Shown here piece after piece: positions 11,605 to 23,229 of a DNA stretch of 64,000 nucleotides (the stretch's first letter is position 1; each line of letters opens with the position of its first letter). The notes beneath the pieces were generated by a model that worked only from the letters and a program-made list of their open reading frames with translations, did not search any database and had not been told where the DNA came from. This stretch comes from Diphasiastrum complanatum (Eukaryota > Streptophyta > Lycopodiopsida > Lycopodiales > Lycopodiaceae): assembly GCA_029204225.1 (NCBI GenBank), contig CM055101.1, positions 57,472,920-57,536,919 on the forward strand. Reading direction: 5' to 3'. The translations under genes and the position numbers were made by a program.

Positions 11605-12298
11605 TGATGGGGCAAGGAAGATGGAAGAACGCGGACGGAAAAGAGAGCAGGAATATTGCGGAATAGCTCTCCTGTTCTAGTCATGTGCTAAATGCAAAAA
11701 CAGTCTAATAGACAGCTTATGCTAAATGTAATCATAGCTTTAAGTGTTCTAATTGTCCAACAGGATCTTAAAAATTAATTCATACTCTCAAAAATGAAAG
11801 TACAGTCCACCGAAGAGATTAGAAATGGTTTGTGTGGTATTTAAACTAAAAATCAGATTCAATGTGAAGTATAATTCTGAAATAAATGGAAGAGCAGTAT
11901 GATATTGCGAGTTCCTCAGGCGTCAAAGACAGTCATCGTCTGAGGAGTCATAGACATCTGTGTTCTGATCAGAGTGAGTAAACAAGCGCGATCAAACAGC
12001 GATAGAGTGCATTCAATCACAACAAGCATTCATCTACGTTATACACAGATAGAAAAGGTGCTGCTACTATATTACACTGAAGCACAATACAAACAACAAT
12101 TACAACAAAAAATTGACAGCGTAACTGGGAGGCTCGAATAATATTTCTGACGACGGAGCAACCACTAATCTGTGCTTGGATTATCTATTTATAGATTTCA
12201 TCCGTGTATTAATTACATTGAATGTTTGTCACCTAATCAGGAAAGTCATTGTACTTGGAAGTATATGGCTTTTGTGACAACTATACATAGTATGTGTA
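11605..12298 (-). repeat. LTR relic (same family as 41041-41752)
   Basis: It begins TGATGGGGCAAGG and stays collinear with the LTR at 41041 (TGATAGGGCAAGG): shared stretches include CAGTCCACCGAAGAG, AGAAATGGTTTGTGTG and TGTACTTGGAAGTAT. No internal retroelement sequence is attached, so it is a solo LTR or fragment. The far end is uncertain; obvious similarity stops near 12298. Confidence 0.65.
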
Positions 12299-12724
12299 TG
12301 GAGAGCCCTAGTAGAGAAACCCACACGGATAGTTATGTTGTATCCATCACTTACGTGACAAGTTTTGTCCATAACTACGAGGGGGAACCATTTTTGGTTC
12401 TCTAGCTTTTCATTTTGACAAATTGTGTTTTTTTCCAGCCTTGCACGATTTACTTCCTCCCTCTTCTTGAAAAAAGAGGACATATGAGAGAGAATGTATG
12501 ATGTTGTGGAGAAAAAATAATTCTTGCTTTTCTAGTGGGCCACATGTGCCCTAAAATTCTAATGACCTACAATTGGCGGTTTTCTATTTTGAAAACTAGA
12601 GGGGCTCGTCGAGATTCCGAAAAAATCTAGAGAGAATGATTTAGAATAGTTGAAAATATAAATTATTCTTGGAATCTTCTAAAGAGGAGGATTCGTTAAA
12701 GAGAGAGAAGAGGAGGCAAGAGGA

Positions 12725-12730
<6 letters not shown>

Positions 12731-12768
<38 letters not shown>
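12731..12768. repeat. (GA)n microsatellite
   Basis: Nineteen uninterrupted GA dinucleotides. Confidence 0.95.
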
Positions 12769-12770
<2 letters not shown>

Positions 12771-13098
12771 CACTCATTTTAACAAATGTATGAACACCAG
12801 ACTCATCATATTAAAAACAAACTTATCCCATTTGCCGCCACACGAAGATCATTGCCTCCCCAATGTCACAAGGCTAATGTCATACATGGACGGTGCATAG
12901 GCTTATTGTGAGATATAGACCCCCCTACTCGGCCCTAAGTTCCTAGGAACATGTTTGCATCTATCTCACATAGTGCCCTTCCTCTTATCACTCACGAATG
13001 TGACAGAGAGAGCCTTGGACCCACGTTGGCTTCCTTATCTCATCTCACCTGCCAAAGGGGGACCCTAAACGGCCTTCATGAACGTCCCGTTTCATGAC

Positions 13099-13224
13099 TC
13101 GAGAGTCTTCGACTCTTCTACATTCATCTCTTCTCTCTACTTTTCTAGAGCTTTCTTCCAACCCTTCTACTCTCTCCTCTCTCTCCTCTCGCACTTTACG
13201 ACAATACATCCTCTTTATATATAT
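13099..13224 (+). promoter_or_regulatory. sHSP gene 1 promoter (HSE and TATA)
   Basis: The heat-shock-element-like TTCTAGAGCTTTC (13143-13155) has TTC-nn-GAG-nn-TTC spacing, one base off a three-unit HSE. A TATATATAT box sits at 13216-13224. The same element (TTCTAGACCTTTC) lies upstream of sHSP gene 2, which supports heat-shock factor control. Confidence 0.6.
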
Positions 13225-13422
13225 TTTCCTCATCCTTCCATATCTTGCATAATGTCAGTGAGTTCGTGACGAGTTATCTACAACTACGCGGTCATAGTAA
13301 TTGATATAATCTCGACATTGGGGATTCTCAATTCATCAACTCTCGCCATTGAGACAATCTTAGCAATCGCAGACAGCAATTCATTTCTGAGAAGGAAGTT
13401 ATTTTACCTCTTTTAGCTGGAT

Positions 13423-14101
13423 ATGGCTTTGACCCCATTCTTCTTTGGCCGAGATCAAAGTATTTTTGATCCCTTGGATAGAATTCTAGAGCCTTTTGAC
13501 AGATTTCCTCTGTGGGACAATGCACCTTCTCGACAGTTCGCCCAGGATGTGAGTGCCATTGCCAGTACTCGAGTAGACTGGCTCGAAACCCCGGATGCTC
13601 ATATTTTCAAAGCCGATCTACCAGGTAATTCATTGTTCCTGATCTCAGCATATGTCTCTAAGACTTTATGCTCACAATTTCGAATAATCTTCCTCAGTAA
13701 TCTGCAAGCCAGAAAATCTTCATGCTCGGGCTCTCTTTATTGTACTTATTGTTGTTCTCTTTCTCTGATTCATCGGATCTGTATTCTAAATCTTTTGACT
13801 GTGTCTTGATTTGTTGCTATTCTCAATCTCAGGGTTGAAAAAGGAAGAAATAAAGGTTCAGGTGGAAGATGGTAGTACGTTACAGATAAGCGGGGAACGC
13901 AAGAAAGAGGAGGTGGAGAAGACGGACAAATGGCATCGGGTGGAGCGTAGGCAGGGCAGTTTCCTGCGACGCATTCGCTTACCAGAGAATGCGAAAGTGG
14001 AGGAAGTGAAGGCGAAGGTTGAGGATGGCGTCCTCACCGTCACTGTTCCCAAAATCGAGAAACCTAAGCACGAAGAGAAGCCCATCGAAATCTCCAGCTA
14101 A
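13423..14101 (+). CDS. Cytosolic class I small heat-shock protein (gene 1)
   Basis: ATP-independent chaperone subunit that binds unfolding proteins under heat stress and assembles into cytosolic oligomers. Exon 1 is 13423-13624 and exon 2 is 13833-14101; the 208-bp intron has GT (13625) and AG (13832) borders. The predicted protein has 156 residues, usual for class I. Start [12 protein letters not shown] followed by FDPLDR and EPFDRFPLW is the class I N-terminal arm. The alpha-crystallin domain runs from about residue 50 ([11 protein letters not shown]) through [27 protein letters not shown] and [10 protein letters not shown]. The tail has the PIEIS (I-x-I) oligomerisation motif. No signal or targeting peptide. 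Angiosperm class I genes are typically intronless, so the phase-1 intron after the DLPG start is notable. HSE and TATA upstream. Confidence 0.95.
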
Positions 14102-14827
14102 ATTGCAACAACATATTGCATGCCAAATAAAAGAGAACTTCAGATGTTTGAACAACATACGTGTAGCTCAATTTTACTGATTCGCTTTCCAAGCACTAAG
14201 AATGAAACTATGTCCATTATGAAGCCCTTGAATGACTCTGTATCAAGTTTTTGCTACTAGTAGTAATATATAACTTAGCCTATCAAAGGTTTTTATGATA
14301 AATGCGAGTGATGATTTTGGTTTCTTTTTTACCATCAGGTGTATTATCTCTGAGATTGTAGATGTCTAGTGTGCCTTGTTAGTTCTGTGGACGTGTGTGT
14401 TTTGTTGTCTACTCGCAGATATTGCTCTAGAAAATTCTGTCTTAAAATATGTTGATTAGGTTTTCCAAATTTGTTGGCACCTAATTATATGCAATGCAGG
14501 CTACATTACTCTCCAAATAGCACTCCAAATGCTATTTTTAAAAACCTATTGCTTATGTTCTGAAAACCTATGAAGTGGAAAGATTTTTTCAAGTCTTGAA
14601 GGGCACATTCTAGAATCTGCATCTACATATCATATCTCATTTAAACAATGTGTGCATTTGTGATTAGGTTGTGTTGTCACGCACATTGCCTCCTCACACC
14701 CAATGGAGTGTGACACCTCACCCAAATAGCTCCCCATGACGACTATTAGTATTTTATTCGCGTCAAAGAGGCGATGCAATGCTCTCAAACCAATATCCTT
14801 TTTGAAATCATTTGGGCATATACTTTC
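14102..14827. other. sHSP1 3' flank and spacer
   Basis: 14102 to about 14430 is homologous to the downstream flank of sHSP gene 2 (22340 down to about 21950) and is part of the inverted duplication. Beyond that no feature is recognised. Confidence 0.55.
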
Positions 14828-15092
14828 TGTTAGAAATCAATGATAAACTTCATTGTTATTGTTTACGATGTACACTAATGTTGACAGCTGTTACCAGTTA
14901 TGATTAGCCGTAGGCTAGTCTATTAGTCTATTCGTAGGTTTTCTCTCTCTATCAAGGTTCAGGGTTTATATGTACACTTTATATTCAGTATGAAGTTAGT
15001 GTGATAGAGTGATATTGCGTGTTCTTTTTCCGTCTCCCTACTTGGTGATTGTTTATGGTGAATGCTTGATATTGCATATCTGATTATTGACA
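14828..15092 (+). repeat. Copia 5' LTR (about 265 bp)
   Basis: Starts TGTTAGAAATC, ends ATTATTGACA, and is followed without a gap by a tRNA-iMet PBS. It is short for a plant copia LTR. No matching 3' LTR was seen, because the element stops in protease. Confidence 0.65.
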
Positions 15093-15104
15093 TGGTATCA
15101 GAGC
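15093..15104 (+). promoter_or_regulatory. Primer-binding site (tRNA-iMet type)
   Basis: TGGTATCAGAGC directly after the LTR; marks the element below as plus-strand. Confidence 0.85.
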
Positions 15105-15636
15105 TACGATAGTCCTGCGTGCTTGATCAGTGGATACAACTTGTCACAGGCTCCGCAACGAAGTGAGAAAGTCCTTCACAGGAGGTGAAAGCTTGGAGAG
15201 ACAAAAACGGCTGGAAGAAATTCTTCTTGATGTATTTTACAGGTTTTGGAGCTCACAGTTATTAGTGGGGAATGAAGACACAGTCCCGGAGGCATCGGAA
15301 AGGCTAGGGCAGCATCAGACAGGTTGAAAATCTGTTGTGTGGGAAAAGTTTTACAATATGTTTTTTGGTCTTTGTGAAAAGTATCATTTCTCAGAGAGTT
15401 GTGCCAAGAAATCTCTCATTTGTTTGTTTGGGGTACTGCAAATCATACCAGATAGTGTCTAGTACTGCCATTTAGAGCCTTGAGGCTTCATAACTTTCAC
15501 ATTAGTGATATCTGTCTGTTTGAACGATCACTCGTTTTGAAATCTAAGCAAAGAGGAGGAGGCGTAGCCGCCGCGTCGAAGTAGGAAAACTGGAATATTC
15601 CCTCTGAAAGTTCTTATATTCTCTCTTTTTTATATT

Positions 15637-15885
15637 CGTACTAATATCGGATCCAAGCGAGCTAGCTGAAGGGAAACCCGAACAGTCGTACATCTGCGCT
15701 CCAGTCCGATATCGCATGTTCGTACCGATATCGAATCCAAGCGCACGAGCTAAAAGAGAATTCTTAGCAGTTGTACATTTGTGCTCCAGTCCGATATCGC
15801 TTGCTCCAATATCGGATCCACACGCACAAGTTAAAGAGGATCCTGAGCAGTCGTACTTCCGCGTTCCATTCCGATATCAGGTGTA
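15637..15885 (+). repeat. Three tandem ~84-bp repeats, array A
   Basis: Repeat starts are at about 15637, 15721 and 15802. Each unit has one CGATATCG-GATCCAAGCGC type motif and, about 60 bp later, the inverted form (GCGCTCCAGTCCGATATCGC). It lies in the copia leader, between PBS and gag. Confidence 0.8.
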
Positions 15886-15991
15886 CAACCAAAAAAAAAT
15901 TATTATACAGTTCTGTGGCGTGATAAAATTTGGAGACTAAGTTGTGTACTCAGACTGAGCCATTTTTGTGATTCGGACTTGTCTATCCAGT

Positions 15992-16698
15992 AATGGCAAC
16001 TCTAAGCGAGAGTGTCCTAAATGAGTCAAGCAAATTGGAAGGAGCTGGCAACTATGCAGTTTGGAATTCAAACTGAAGAACATTTTGATGGAAAAGGAGC
16101 TATGGGAGATCGTGACAGGTGAAGAGACAAGGCCATTGATTGAAGAAGATCAACGGACATTTGACAGGAGAAAACGGAAAGCACAGAATGTCATCAACTT
16201 ATCAGTTAGAGATGCAATTAATCCCTACATCTCGGATTCAAAAGGACCAAAAGAAGCATGGGATACGTTGAAGGCATTGTTTGAGACCACAAACACATCT
16301 CGAGTGCTTTTCTTGAAGATGAAGCTGCACACATTGCGGATGGATGATGGTGCAACTGTTGCTAATCACCTACTGAAGATCAAAGAGATTCGTGACCAAT
16401 TAGCAGCAGTTGGAGAGTACAGGATGGTGAGATCATCCAGTTGACATTGAATAGTTTGAATGAGTCACATTAGATGTTTGTGACAAGTATAGCCACACGG
16501 GAAAATCTTCCAACCAATGAAGAGTTAGGTGGATTGCTTTTGCAGGAAGAACAACGTCAAGAGAACTTGAGTCATCGCAACAGGGGATTTGATCAAGCTC
16601 TTGCAGTCAAGGGACGTGGTGGTAGATTTGGTCATGGAAGACACCAATCAAGAGGTGGAAACTCAAATCGTGGATCATTCCAACAATTTCAAGAAAAA
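15992..16698 (+). pseudogene. Copia gag, first copy
   Basis: ATGGCAACTC at 15992 opens MATLSESVLNESSKLEGAGNY, then a frameshift leads into the 16061-16444 frame (FKLKNILMEKELWEIV, FETTNTSRVLFLKMKLHTLR) typical of UBN2-type copia Gag. Another frameshift follows, and sequence resembling the region before the zinc knuckle reaches 16690, where the duplicated segment starts over. Confidence 0.75.
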
Positions 16699-16916
16699 TC
16701 TCTCATTTGTCTGTTTGGAGTACCACAAATCACACTAGATAGTGTCTAGTACTGTCATTCAGAGTTAGGAAGCTTCATACTTTTTGATCTCTGTCTTTTG
16801 AACGATCACACATTTCGAAATCTTTGCAAAGAGGAGGCGGTGTAGCCGCCGTGCCGAAGTGGAGAATCTAGAATATTCTCTTTGAAAGTTCTTATATTCT
16901 CTCTACTTTTCATTTT

Positions 16917-17168
16917 GTCCGTACCAATATCGGATCAACGCGCCAGAAGTAAAGAAAACTAAGAGCAGTCATACATTCACACGTCATACTGATATCACAT
17001 ATCAATACCAATATTGGATCGACGCGCCAGAGGTAAAGAAAATCCAAAGCAGTCGTCCATCTGCGCATCATACCGATATCGCATATTTGTACCAATATTG
17101 GATCCACGCACGCGAGCGAAAGAGAATCGCGAGTAGTCGTGCACCCGCGCATCGTACCGATATCAGGT
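16917..17168 (+). repeat. Three tandem 84-bp repeats, array B
   Basis: Core CCAATAT(C/T)GG sites are spaced exactly 84 bp apart (16924, 17008, 17092). Same paired inverted motif as array A, more diverged. Confidence 0.8.
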
Positions 17169-17233
17169 GTCCAACCAAAAATTTACAGTTCTATGGTGTG
17201 ATAAATTTTGTGAGCCAGACTCATCTATCTAGT

Positions 17234-18385
17234 AATGGCAACTCTAAGCAAGAGTGTCCTTAATGAGTCAAGCAAATTGGAAGGTGCTGGCAACTATGCA
17301 GTTTAGAAATTCAAACTGAAGAGTATTTTGATGGAAAAGGAGCTGTGAGAGATCGTGACAGGTGAAGAGACATGATTGAAGAAGACCAGCGGGCATTTGA
17401 TAGGAGAAAACGGAAAGCCCAGAATGTCATCAACTTATCAGTTAAAGATGCAATTGTTCCCTATATTTCAGATTCAGAAGGACCAAAAGAAACGTGGGAT
17501 ACATTGAAGGCATTGTTTGAAACGACAAATACATCTCGAATATTGTTTCTGAAGATGAAGTTGCATACATTGCGGATGGATGATGGTGCAACTATTGCCG
17601 ATCACATGCTGAAGATCAAAGAGATCCGTGACCAATTAGCAGAAGTTGGAGAGCGAGTACAAGATTGTGAGATCGTGCAATTGACATTGAATAGTCTGAG
17701 TGAGTCACATCATATGTTTGTGACGAGTATAGCCACAAGAGAAAATCTTCCAATCTATGAAGAACTAGGTAGACTGTTTTTGCAAGAAGAGCAACGTCAA
17801 GAGAACTTGAATCATCGTAACAGGAGCTATGATCAAGCTCTTACAGTTAGAGGCCGTGGAAAGTATCAATCGAGAGGAGGAAACTCAAGTTGGGGATCAT
17901 TTCAACAATTTCATGAGCAAGTCAATGATAGTCCGAATCGAGACAATTGGAATCAAGGTCGAGGTCAAGGACGCGGCTATTCAAGACAAAATAAACTTGG
18001 AAATTGTTGGTATTGCAACAAACCTGGACACTGGGAGCGTGAATGCTTCAAGAAACAGAAGGAGATGGAACAAAGAAAAGACAAAGGGCAAGTGGGAAAT
18101 TATGCTGATCAACATCAATTTGATGATTATTATCATGAAAACAATTATACTGATCAACATCAATACGATGATGATCAATATGAAGATGATACGAGTGAGA
18201 GCTCAAAATTGTTCATTGCAGCATTAATGACAAGTGATGAAACCAACGATATCTGGTACATTGATAGTGGTGCATCCAAGCACATGACTTCAAGGAAAGA
18301 GTGGTTTTTAGAACTCAAGGTGATAAAGTTGGACAAGCCGATGGCAAATTGCTATCTGTTAAAGGAGTTGGAGTGGTACCAATGA
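17234..18385 (+). pseudogene. Copia gag-protease, second copy, truncated
   Basis: Leader ATG at 17234. A long frame (17372-18385) covers the Gag capsid region, an Arg/Gly-rich stretch, a CCHC zinc knuckle (CWYCNKPGHWEREC, about 18006-18047) and the copia protease active site (WYIDSGASKHMT, about 18256-18291). It ends at a junction near 18385 with an oppositely oriented copia integrase. RT, RNase H and the 3' LTR are absent. An early in-frame stop and indel (17304-17372) disable the start of Gag. Confidence 0.85.
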
Positions 18386-19480
18386 AGGCTTCTGATTTCT
18401 TCTTTATGAAATACACTACAGTCCTTCTGGAGAATTCGTCAATAAAGGTTGTAAAATACTTGGCAGCCTTCAGCGAAGGATTTTTCATCGGGCCACAAAT
18501 AGCTGAATGTACAACATCTAGTAATCCTCTAGCAACATGTTGATGACTTGACTTAAATGGCTTTCTTGTCTTTTTACCAACTAGACAGTCTTGACAGACA
18601 GGTAGCTCGACCTTTTTGCGAGAATGGTCGATATCAAGAACAATAGATTGTCTAGACATTCGTTGTACAACAGCATAATTTAAATGACCAAGTCTATAAT
18701 GCCAAAGTAAACCTTTATTTGAATGAATTGAAGTACTGAGAGCCTGACTAAAGGCAGAAAAACAATGACTCAATTTATACAAGTATCCATGCCTCTTTCC
18801 GAGTGCTAGGATCTTGCTTGTCCTATTAACTACTTTACACTGATCACATTCGAATTCTACTTTGTGTCCTAGATCTATGATTCTACTTACAGAGAGTAGA
18901 TTCGTAGATAAATTTGGTACATAAAGGACTTTAGAGAGTAGCTTAGATTGATCATTTGCAAAGCATAATCTTATTGTGCCTTCACCTTTAATAGCTTGTG
19001 TGCTATTTGTTGCCAAGGTGAACGAATTTCTGGGTACTGTAAGGTGTATAGGACTTGAAATAGCCAATGAGGCGAGTGGCTCCGGAATCCAGGAATCAAG
19101 AACTGTCGCCAGATGCTCCTTGATGGTTGGTCATGAAGGCATCATGATCCGCTTCTTGAATGGGCTGTGGAGCTTTTGTAACTGCATTTGCCACTTGATT
19201 TGACTACCCTTTGCTGTTATTCTTTTCTTGAAGTATGCGACAGTCTTGTATTTCGTAGTTGTTTCATTTGCAGTATCTGCAAAACAACTTCTTCTTTGTC
19301 TGCGAATTTGATTGCTGCTTGTGTTGAGCTAGTTTCTGGTCTGGCTTTGATTGCTTCGGACCTTTCTTCTTCTTCTACTTTGTCGTGCTCTTGTTGGTGT
19401 ACAAGGCGTGAGAATCAGCTGAGGAACTCAAGGCTTCGTTCCTTCGCGTGTCTTCCTGCAACAACATAGCAATGACTCTC
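18386..19480 (-). pseudogene. Copia gag-protease-integrase relic, minus strand
   Basis: Reading leftward: a degenerate zinc knuckle (CRYCKWNNYEIQDC, near 19270), protease FLDSGATRL (near 19090), pre-integrase LYVPNLSTNLLSVSRI, the integrase HHCC region (WHYRLGHLNY, CQDCLVGKKTRKPF) and the start of the catalytic core (FTTFIDEFSRRTVVYF). It stops at about 18386 against the plus-strand copia. It belongs to the same family as 25714-26341. Frameshifts separate gag, protease and integrase. Confidence 0.8.
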
Positions 19481-19535
19481 GAAAGAGTCAATTCTAGATG
19501 AGTCGTAATGATCATCACCCAGCTATCGTGGACAT

Positions 19536-19551
19536 CACTACAAGAAATGGG
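19536..19551 (+). mobile_element. Possible CACTA-type transposon end
   Basis: CACTACAAGAAATGGG matches the typical plant CACTA terminus (CACTACAAGAAA). No inverted partner end was found in the window, so this may be a truncated copy or chance. Confidence 0.25.
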
Positions 19552-19864
19552 ATGATGTTTCGCCCCCCCCCCTATGTTTTGATCCTAATACAACCCTGGC
19601 TTCGAAAAAATTTGAAGACCAACTGCCAATGGCTCGAGTGTACTAGGCAATCCATGGACAACCAGATTTCAAGTGTGGACGGACTAATTTTGGCTCACAG
19701 ACATTCACAAGTCATTCTTAACCGCCAAGGACAAGAAAAGTATAAAAAGACTGATCTTCATGGATGAAGTTATCAACTATATTATCCAACAACGACGAGC
19801 AAAACGGGCACTCTACTAAACTCCATAGTACCAAGAAACCGACACTACTTTAAGTTGGAGGCCC

Positions 19865-20400
19865 TGTTGGAAGTATTCCCGTGTAAATAAATAAAATAGT
19901 CGAAAAAAAATTAGAAATAGTTGCGAGGGTCATGACATCCTGCATGCGTAAGCCTATGGCCTAATGAGCACTTGTAAATAATCATTTTTGAATAAATTAG
20001 ACTTTGGGCCATGTAATTAAAAATAAAAATAATATTAGAAGACCAAAGTTAAGTTAAACTTAAGTTTCTAAGTTTTTATAATTAGTCAAAAGTCAAATGG
20101 TGGTAGGTGGAGTGTGTTTATTCCTATACCATGGATTAGTTTGTGAAGAGTGTGAATTTCAATCCCATCTTTTTGCAAGTAGCCAAAAGGAAGCAAAGGG
20201 CAAGGGCCACCCCAAAAATAAAAAAGCACCATTTTTAACCATTTTGCATGCTTATCGAGAGGAGAAAACTCTATTAAATTGGAGAGCAAACATTCTCAAG
20301 TGCTAATCAATCTTGCTATTGTCTTTAGTTGTGTTTTGCTTTTTGCTTCCATTTTCCGGTTATTGTTTGTAGTAGTTATGGCTTTTACTTTAGCATGCAT
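19865..20400 (+). repeat. Putative LTR relic
   Basis: TGTTGGAAGTATTCCC at 19865 follows a purine-rich tract (AAGTTGGAGG), as at a 3' LTR border. A CA end at about 20400 is guessed. No second copy in the window. The upstream 19552-19864 stretch has no recognised coding content. Confidence 0.35.
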
Positions 20401-21949
20401 ATTGAGCACTTGAGCTAATCCCTCTCTCTCTCTCTCTCTCTCCCCCTTTTCACCTACAATCATAATGAATGCTTGTGTTCAGAATTAGAAAAAGTAGAGT
20501 CAAGTTGGAGTAATGTTAAGATATATAGAGTTAAAAAGCATCTAAAATAACTAAGTATAGTTAAAAACTTATCTTTGTGTTCTAACCCTTCTTGATAGGC
20601 GAAGGGCAGCTCACCATTGAATCTACACACCCTACAGTTTTGATGTCCTCCGAACACTCCATATTCCTCCATGAAAAGCCTAGTCTTTGGGGATAAAGAT
20701 GGCTGGTTTTCCTAGAACCTTGTCGATTAACATTTTGATTGATGTCCTCAATTGATGAGTATGTTTGGTCATATGAACATTTGATTTAATTCCATAGTCC
20801 CTACCTAGCACCAGAAATTCCTAGAGTTTTGGGTTAACAATGGATCAACTTCTAGATAAAGCTACGATTTCATCGTTTTATTTTCTCACCTTTGGTTGCT
20901 CCATTGGTTCCAAGTCTTTGCAAGTAATTTTTTTTGACAAGTTACCTCTTTCTAATGATTTAACATTTTTATTCAAAAGTATCCAACATGTCAATTTCTA
21001 GATCTGACCAAGTATTTTTAATATCTTTTCGATTGGAAATCTTGGCATCGTCATCATTTCAGTAAATCCAATGGAGTCAAAAGTTTCTTGCAAATTTTTG
21101 GTTCAGCTGAGTTAAGAAGCGCATGCCAAATTGAAAAGTTACACAGATATTTATGCAAGAACTTTGAAAAATGTACAGTCCTTTCTCTTAATTATCTTTC
21201 CACTCAATTTTCTTTGTAATCTGAATAACGTACTGTCCTTTCTATGAATTATCTTTCAGCTCTGAACTCTCTTTGAAATCTGGAAAACGTCTGTCCTCTC
21301 TCTGAACTTCACTAAAAAACAAAACTCAAAATGAAAGAAGTGCAAAAGATGAATAGCAGAAAAAAGAACAAAATAAGAGAAGAAAAAATGCAGAGGGGCA
21401 GGCAACCAGGAGCACTGGATCAGGCACCTGGGAGCAGAGTCTTCAGAGGTAGCCTATGTCGAATTGGCCAAAACGCATTCAAATATCTTATTTCTTGCAA
21501 TTGACCATTGTTAAAAAAAAATGGAAGCATCTTGTATTTTCAGAGATTAATCACATGATGAGAGAGAGATTGATGAGAAATTCTAGTGTTACAGCTCGCA
21601 TTCTGTTTGAAAATTTTGTTCGACGGTGCTGCAGCGTGCTTCACTTCTTTGAAGCCAATTACTTGTAAGCGCTCTAGCCTCTAGGTACTGTATCGCTGTT
21701 TAGATTCTTGTTCAAAGATATTTATCAGCTGAAGAAACGCTCGACAAGAAACTTCTGCTACTAGTTTGGTAGATAACGTGACAGCGAAGGAAGAAAACGC
21801 AGTCAAGACTCAGAAGAGTGAGAGAAACAATCAATCAAAAAACAGTATTTTTTGGATGAAAGAACTGGAAAATGCGGGATTCTCGGCTGCCATTGGTACT
21901 GCTCATGATAACATATTAGCTTAGTATTGTTAATAAAAATATTGTATCT
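20401..21949. other. No recognisable gene
   Basis: Contains a short CT run (20421-20444) and AT-rich spacer. Open frames here are short and carry no family signature. Confidence 0.45.
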
Positions 21950-22341
21950 GGCGACGGCATCTGTGCGGGTAGATAACAGAACACACACGTCCACAAAACT
22001 AACAAGACACATTAGATATCTCCAATCTCAGAATTAACAGACAACTAGACATCTGCAATCTCAGAGATAATACGCCTGAAGCTAATCTGAGATACAAGAA
22101 AAAATCAAACTCATCACGCGCATTTATCGTTAAAGCCCTTGAAAGGCTAATTATATATTAATAGTAGCAAAACTTGAAACAGAGTCTCTAAGGTGTCCGT
22201 CGCCATTCAAGCCTCAAGGGCTTTGTTATGGACATAGAGTGTCATTCTTATCGCTTGGAAAGCGAATCAGGAAAATTGAGCTAGACGTATGTTGCTCAAA
22301 GTTCAATCTCTATTATCTCGCATGTGGTATGTTGTTGGAAT

Positions 22342-23027
22342 TTAGCCGGAGATTTCGATGGGCTTCACTTCGTGCTTAGGTTTCTCGATTTTGGGAACAG
22401 TGACGGTGAGGACGCCATCCTCAACCTTCGCCTTCACTTCGTCCACTTTCGCATTCTCTGGTAAGCGGAAGCGTCGCAGGAAACTGCCCTGCGTACGCTC
22501 CACCCGATGCCATTTGTCCTTCTTCTCCAACTCCTCTTTCTTGCGTTCCCCGCTTATTTGTAACGTACGTCCATCTTCCACCTGAACCTTTACCTCTTCC
22601 TTTTTCAACCCTGAAATCCGAAACAGCCACAAATCAAGAGGCATTCAAAAGATTTATAATACAGGTCAAAGAAGTCGTACAAAACGAACAACAAGAACTA
22701 CCATAAGGAGCGCAAGATCATGAAAATTATCTGGCAATGTATAAGCCAGGCTGAGAAAGATTATTCGAAATTGTGAGCACAACAAAGTCAAGAGATAAAT
22801 GCTGAGATCGGGAGCAATAAATTACCTGGTAGATCGGCTTTGAAAATGTGAGCCTCCGGAGTTTCAAGCCAGTCTACTCGAGTACTCGCAATGGCGCTCA
22901 CATCCTGGGCGAACTGTCGAGAAGGTGCATTGTCCCACAGAGGAAATCTGTCAAAAGGCTCCAAAAATCTATCCAGGGGATCAAAAACACTCTGATCTCG
23001 ACCAAAGAAGAATGGGGTTAAAGCCAT
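22342..23027 (-). CDS. Cytosolic class I small heat-shock protein (gene 2)
   Basis: Inverted paralogue of gene 1. Exon 1 is 23027-22826, the intron 22825-22611 (215 bp, GT/AG, same position and phase as gene 1), exon 2 is 22610-22342. It encodes 156 residues. By eye 12 residues differ from gene 1, for example DGRTL for DGSTL, LEKKDK for VEKTDK, and the tail [10 protein letters not shown]. The N-terminal arm, full alpha-crystallin domain and I-x-I tail are intact, so it should form class I oligomers, possibly mixed with gene 1 product. Its promoter has the same HSE and TATA layout. It converges on gene 1, with copia relics and spacer between. Confidence 0.95.
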
Positions 23028-23229
23028 ATCCAGTCTAAGATGGTATAACTTCCTTCTCGGAAATGAATTGCTGCGTGCGATTGCTAAGATTGTGTAGAGT
23101 TGATCAATTGAGAATCCCCAATTCAGAGCTTATATCAAATACTATGACCGCGTAGCTGTAGATAGTTCGTCTAGAACTCAGTGCTCACTAATATTATGGC
23201 AGCAATGGAAGAATGAGGAAAATGAGAAA

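Larger units (their letters stand above)
15414..17980 (+). repeat. Tandem duplication of copia leader plus gag (offset about 1283 bp)
   Basis: Sequence from about 15414 recurs from about 16699, where it cuts into the first gag copy. Each unit carries a CTCTCATTTG start, a three-repeat 84-bp array, the leader ATGGCAACTCTAAGC and gag. The copies differ at many sites, so the duplication is not recent. Confidence 0.7.

Noticed and set aside
15637-17168. CRISPR-like array
   Set aside because: Repeats are contiguous 84-bp tandem units with no spacers, inside a retrotransposon leader.
18315-18543. Plus-strand frame 18301-18543 as a continuation of copia Pol
   Set aside because: Past about 18386 the sequence is the antisense of a minus-strand integrase, so this frame is a shadow.
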